From Microbacterium trichothecenolyticum (lineage in GTDB: Bacteria > Actinomycetota > Actinomycetes > Actinomycetales > Microbacteriaceae): 64,000 bases of DNA. The stretch spans positions 1,302,001-1,366,000 of the forward strand of contig NZ_JAUTBF010000001.1 in assembly GCF_030818955.1 (NCBI RefSeq), in the 5' to 3' direction. This document shows positions 61,517 through 64,000 of the stretch, one piece after another. The position numbers and the translations under genes are program-made. The notes beneath the pieces were generated by a model. It saw only the letters and a program-made list of their open reading frames with translations, had not been told where the DNA came from and searched no databases. The first letter of the stretch is position 1, and each line of letters begins with the position of its first letter.

Positions 61517-63809
61517 ATGACGCGGACGCAGGAGAGCAGCACCCACTGGGGCACCTTCCGGGTCGACGTGTCCGACGACGGCCGCACCGTCGTCGGCACC
61601 CGCCCCTACGCGGACGATCCCGACGCCTCCCCGGCCATCGCGGGCGTGGCGGAGGGACAACACCACCCGCTGCGCGTCACGCGTCCGGCGGTGCGGCGAC
61701 GCTGGCTCGAGCGAGGCCCGGGCTCCGACGATCACCGGGGCGCCCCCGACGACGAGTACGTCGAGATCGACTGGGACGAGGCCCTCGACCTGCTCGCCGC
61801 CGAGCTGGACCGGGTGCGCTCGACCCACGGCAACCGGGCGATCTTCGGCGGGTCGTACGGGTGGGGAAGTGCCGGGCGCCTGCACCACGCGCAGGGGCAG
61901 CTGCACCGGTTCCTCAACGCCATCGGCGGCTACACCTCGTCGGTCAACGACTACAGCCGCGGGGCGAGCCTCGTACTCGCTCCCTCACCTCATCGGCGCA
62001 GACGGCATGGAGGAGCTGCGCAAGCGCCCGCCGTCCTGGCCCCACATCGCCGCGCACACCGACCTGCTGCTGTGCTTCGGGGGGATGCGCCTGTCGAACA
62101 CCTCGGTGATCCCCGGCGGCCACGATCGCCAGGTCGTCGGCGGGCTCTCCCGCGCGGCCGCCCGCACCACCCGCATCGTGACGGTCTCCGCGCAGCGCGA
62201 CGACATCGGGGCCGACCTGGATGCCGAGTGGCTCGGGATCGCGCCCGGTACCGACACCGCCCTCCTGCTCGCCCTCACGCACACGCTCGTCGCCGAGGGT
62301 CTCGCGGACGACGCGTTCCTCGTTTCGCACACGCACGGAGCCGATCGGGTACGCGCCTACCTGCGCGGCGACACCGACGGCGTGGCCAAGACGGCGGAAT
62401 GGGCCGCTGACCGCACCGGCGTGCCCGCGGCGACCATCCGCGACCTCGCACGGAGCGCCGCGGCAGGGCGCACCCTCGTCAACGTGACGTACTCGCTTCA
62501 ACGCGCCGAGCACGGCGAGCAGGCGGTGTTCGCCGCCCTGACGTTCGCCGCCTTCCTCGGCCAGATCGGGCTGCCCGGCGGGGGGTTCTCCCACGGGTAC
62601 GGATCCATGGGCGACCACGGGATCGGCGTCGAGCAGGTCAAGCTGCCGACGTTCCCGCAGGGGCGTAATCCCGTCAGCGACTTCATCCCCTGCGCCCGCA
62701 TCAGCGATCTGCTCCTGCACCCCGACGAGGATCTCCCCTACGACGGCGCAACGCTGCGGCTGCCCGACATCCGCCTCGTCTACTGGGCCGGGGGCAACCC
62801 GTTCCATCACCATCAGGACCTCCGGCGTCTGCGCCGCGGGCTGGCGCGCATCGACACCCTCGTGGTCAACGAGTTCCACTGGACGCCTACCGCCCGTCAC
62901 GCCGACATCGTCCTGCCCGCTGCCACGCCCCTCGAGCGCGATGACCTCGCCGCAGGTCCCGGCGACTCCCGCCTGCGCGCGATGCCCCGCGCCGTGCCGC
63001 CCCTGGGCGACGCGCGCGAGGAGTTCTGGATCTACGACCGCCTCGCGGATCGTCTGGGCACGGACTACGCCGAGGGCCTGGACTCCCGCGGCTGGCTCGA
63101 GCGCATCTACGAGACGTGGCGGCGCACGAACGTCGACGCGCCGCCGTTCGAGGATTTCTGGCGCGACGGCGGGACGCCACTGCCGCAGCGGCCGTACCGG
63201 GACGGCGCGTTCTCCGCCTTCCGCGCCGACCCCGCGGCGCACCCCCTTGGCACGCCGAGCGGCCTGATCGAGCTGTTCTCCCCCACGTTGGACGGCTTCG
63301 GGCTGTCGGACACCGCGGGGCACGCGCTGTGGATCGAGCCGCCGGTCGAAGCCGACTCCCCCTACGACGTCCAGCTGCTGTGCAACCAGCCCTCGCACCG
63401 GCTGCACAGCCAGCTGGATATGACGGCGCCGAGCCGGTCCACGAAGGTGGCGGGTCGCGAGCCGGTCCGCCTGCACCCCACGGATGCCGCGGCTCGCGGC
63501 CTCAGAGATGGCGACGTCGCGATCGTCCGAAGTCCGCAGGGCAGCCTCCTGGCCGGTGTCGTCGTCACCGAGGCCCTCCTCCCGGGCGTCGCGCAGATGC
63601 ACACCGGCTCCTGGTACGACCCGAGCGCGCCGCACATCGCCGACTGCGTGAACGGCAACGTCAACGTCCTCACGAAGGACGTCGGCACGTCGCAGCTCAC
63701 GCAGGCCTCCAGCGGGGCGCGGGTGCGGGTCTCGATCGAGCGGTACGACGGTCCGCTTCCGCCGGTCCGGGCGTACGACCCGCCCCGCTTCGCCTCCGCC
63801 GCGAGCTGA
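61517..63809 (+). pseudogene. BisC/TorA-type molybdopterin oxidoreductase, +1 frameshift
   Basis: A Mo-bisMGD enzyme of the DMSO/TMAO/biotin-sulfoxide reductase class. The N-terminal part (residues 1-151, to NDYSRGAS with Ser147 as probable molybdenum ligand) is in one frame. The rest, from YSLPHLIGADGMEE to ...VSIERYDGP, is in the +1 frame. The break lies in 61967-61990 (AGCCTCGTACTCGCTCCC); removing one base gives 763 residues, normal for the family. No Fe-S cysteines or Tat signal are present, as in cytoplasmic BisC. The C-terminal molybdopterin-dinucleotide domain is intact. A real mutation or a sequence error. Confidence 0.85.
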
Positions 63810-63893
63810 GGGATCGGAAGGGCGGGACGGTCAGTCCTCGGCGGATTCCGGCCATCGCAGTGGCCCGATCGGGCGGATATCGGAGCCCGGTCG

Positions 63894-63899
63894 TAGTGT
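63894..63899 (+). promoter_or_regulatory. -10 hexamer of the EamA gene
   Basis: TAGTGT, 7 nt before GTG 63907. Confidence 0.5.
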
Positions 63900-63906
63900 C
63901 GGGAAC

Positions 63907-64000
63907 GTGGCATCCGGATCCTCCCCCTCACCCGTCTCCATCGCCGTGCAGTTCGTGCTCACGGGCATCGTGTGGGGGTCGAGCTTTCTCTTCATCGCGA
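63907..64000 (+). CDS. EamA/DMT-family transporter (5' end only)
   Basis: The first 31 residues, starting at GTG 63907, give ASGSSPSPVSIAVQFVLTGIVWGSSFLFIA. The GxxWGSSFLFI pattern in the first membrane helix is typical of EamA drug/metabolite transporters. The rest lies beyond the window. The TAGTGT hexamer 7 nt upstream supports the start. Confidence 0.7.
   Translation, partial: MASGSSPSPVSIAVQFVLTGIVWGSSFLFIA

Noticed and set aside
1..64000. GGATGCC considered as a KOPS or Chi-type polar motif
   Set aside because: Both orientations occur about equally and interleaved on the same strand, whereas such motifs are strongly strand-biased. Overlap with FokI/SfaNI-type recognition words was noticed, but no matching restriction system is in the window.

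Overview
The window is high-GC (about 70%) actinobacterial chromosome. Gene content and order (infC-rpmI-rplT; recA-recX-miaB-miaA-dapF; ftsK-pgsA-cinA-clgR; rnj-dapA; thyA-folA; efeUOB) fit the Microbacteriaceae, most likely Microbacterium. The family-level call is firm from synteny and protein sequence; the genus is an inference. No tRNA, rRNA, CRISPR array, prophage or plasmid functions were seen.

Layout. 0-4 kb: end of an amino-acid ABC transporter operon (minus), a TrmH-type RNA methylase, then infC-rpmI-rplT, with infC apparently starting at AUC behind a leader of about 220 nt. 4-8.2 kb: a histidine operon hisC-hisB-hisH-priA with an SseB-like gene. 8.2-9.6 kb: a LysM gene with a consensus promoter overlapped by a LexA box, divergent from lexA, which carries a +1 frameshift here. 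9.6-26 kb: membrane protein, S9 peptidase, hflX, an RsmC-like methylase, dapF-GNAT-miaA-miaB, recX-recA behind a perfect LexA box, DUF3046, clgR, cinA, pgsA, ftsK. 26-36 kb: rnj, dapA, NUDIX, an SDR, folA, thyA, a thioredoxin/DUF4395 pair, OsmC, an epimerase and dapB. 36-37 kb: an intact IS481-family element inserted 14 bp upstream of dapB. 37-42 kb: methylase, phosphatase, an aldo/keto reductase with altered active site, and pnp. 42-59 kb: an accessory block separating pnp from rpsO: a frameshifted cell-wall hydrolase, a GT4-SGNH fusion, a DedA protein, a ChlI/ChlD-like AAA+/VWA pair behind a Fur-family-like palindrome, fructosamine kinase, a NUC endonuclease, a flavin monooxygenase/reductase pair, efeUOB iron uptake and an IPNS-like dioxygenase. 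59-64 kb: rpsO, DUF167, an MFS exporter, a frameshifted BisC/TorA-type molybdoenzyme and the start of an EamA transporter.

Signs that cross the window. (1) Many monocistronic genes and first-in-operon genes have a TANNNT/CANNNT hexamer exactly 6-7 nt before the start codon, the signature of leaderless transcription; this was used to fix starts. (2) The heptamer GGATGCC (complement GGCATCC) occurs roughly 85-90 times by eye, about five times the base-composition expectation. It often forces codons that are rare here (GAT, GCA), forms terminators and leader hairpins, and is absent from the IS. (3) A two-copy dispersed intergenic element is built from GAGAACAGG / CCTGTTCTC words. (4) Three genes carry single-base (+1) frameshifts, so either the assembly has indel errors or the lineage has genuine mutations, including in lexA.
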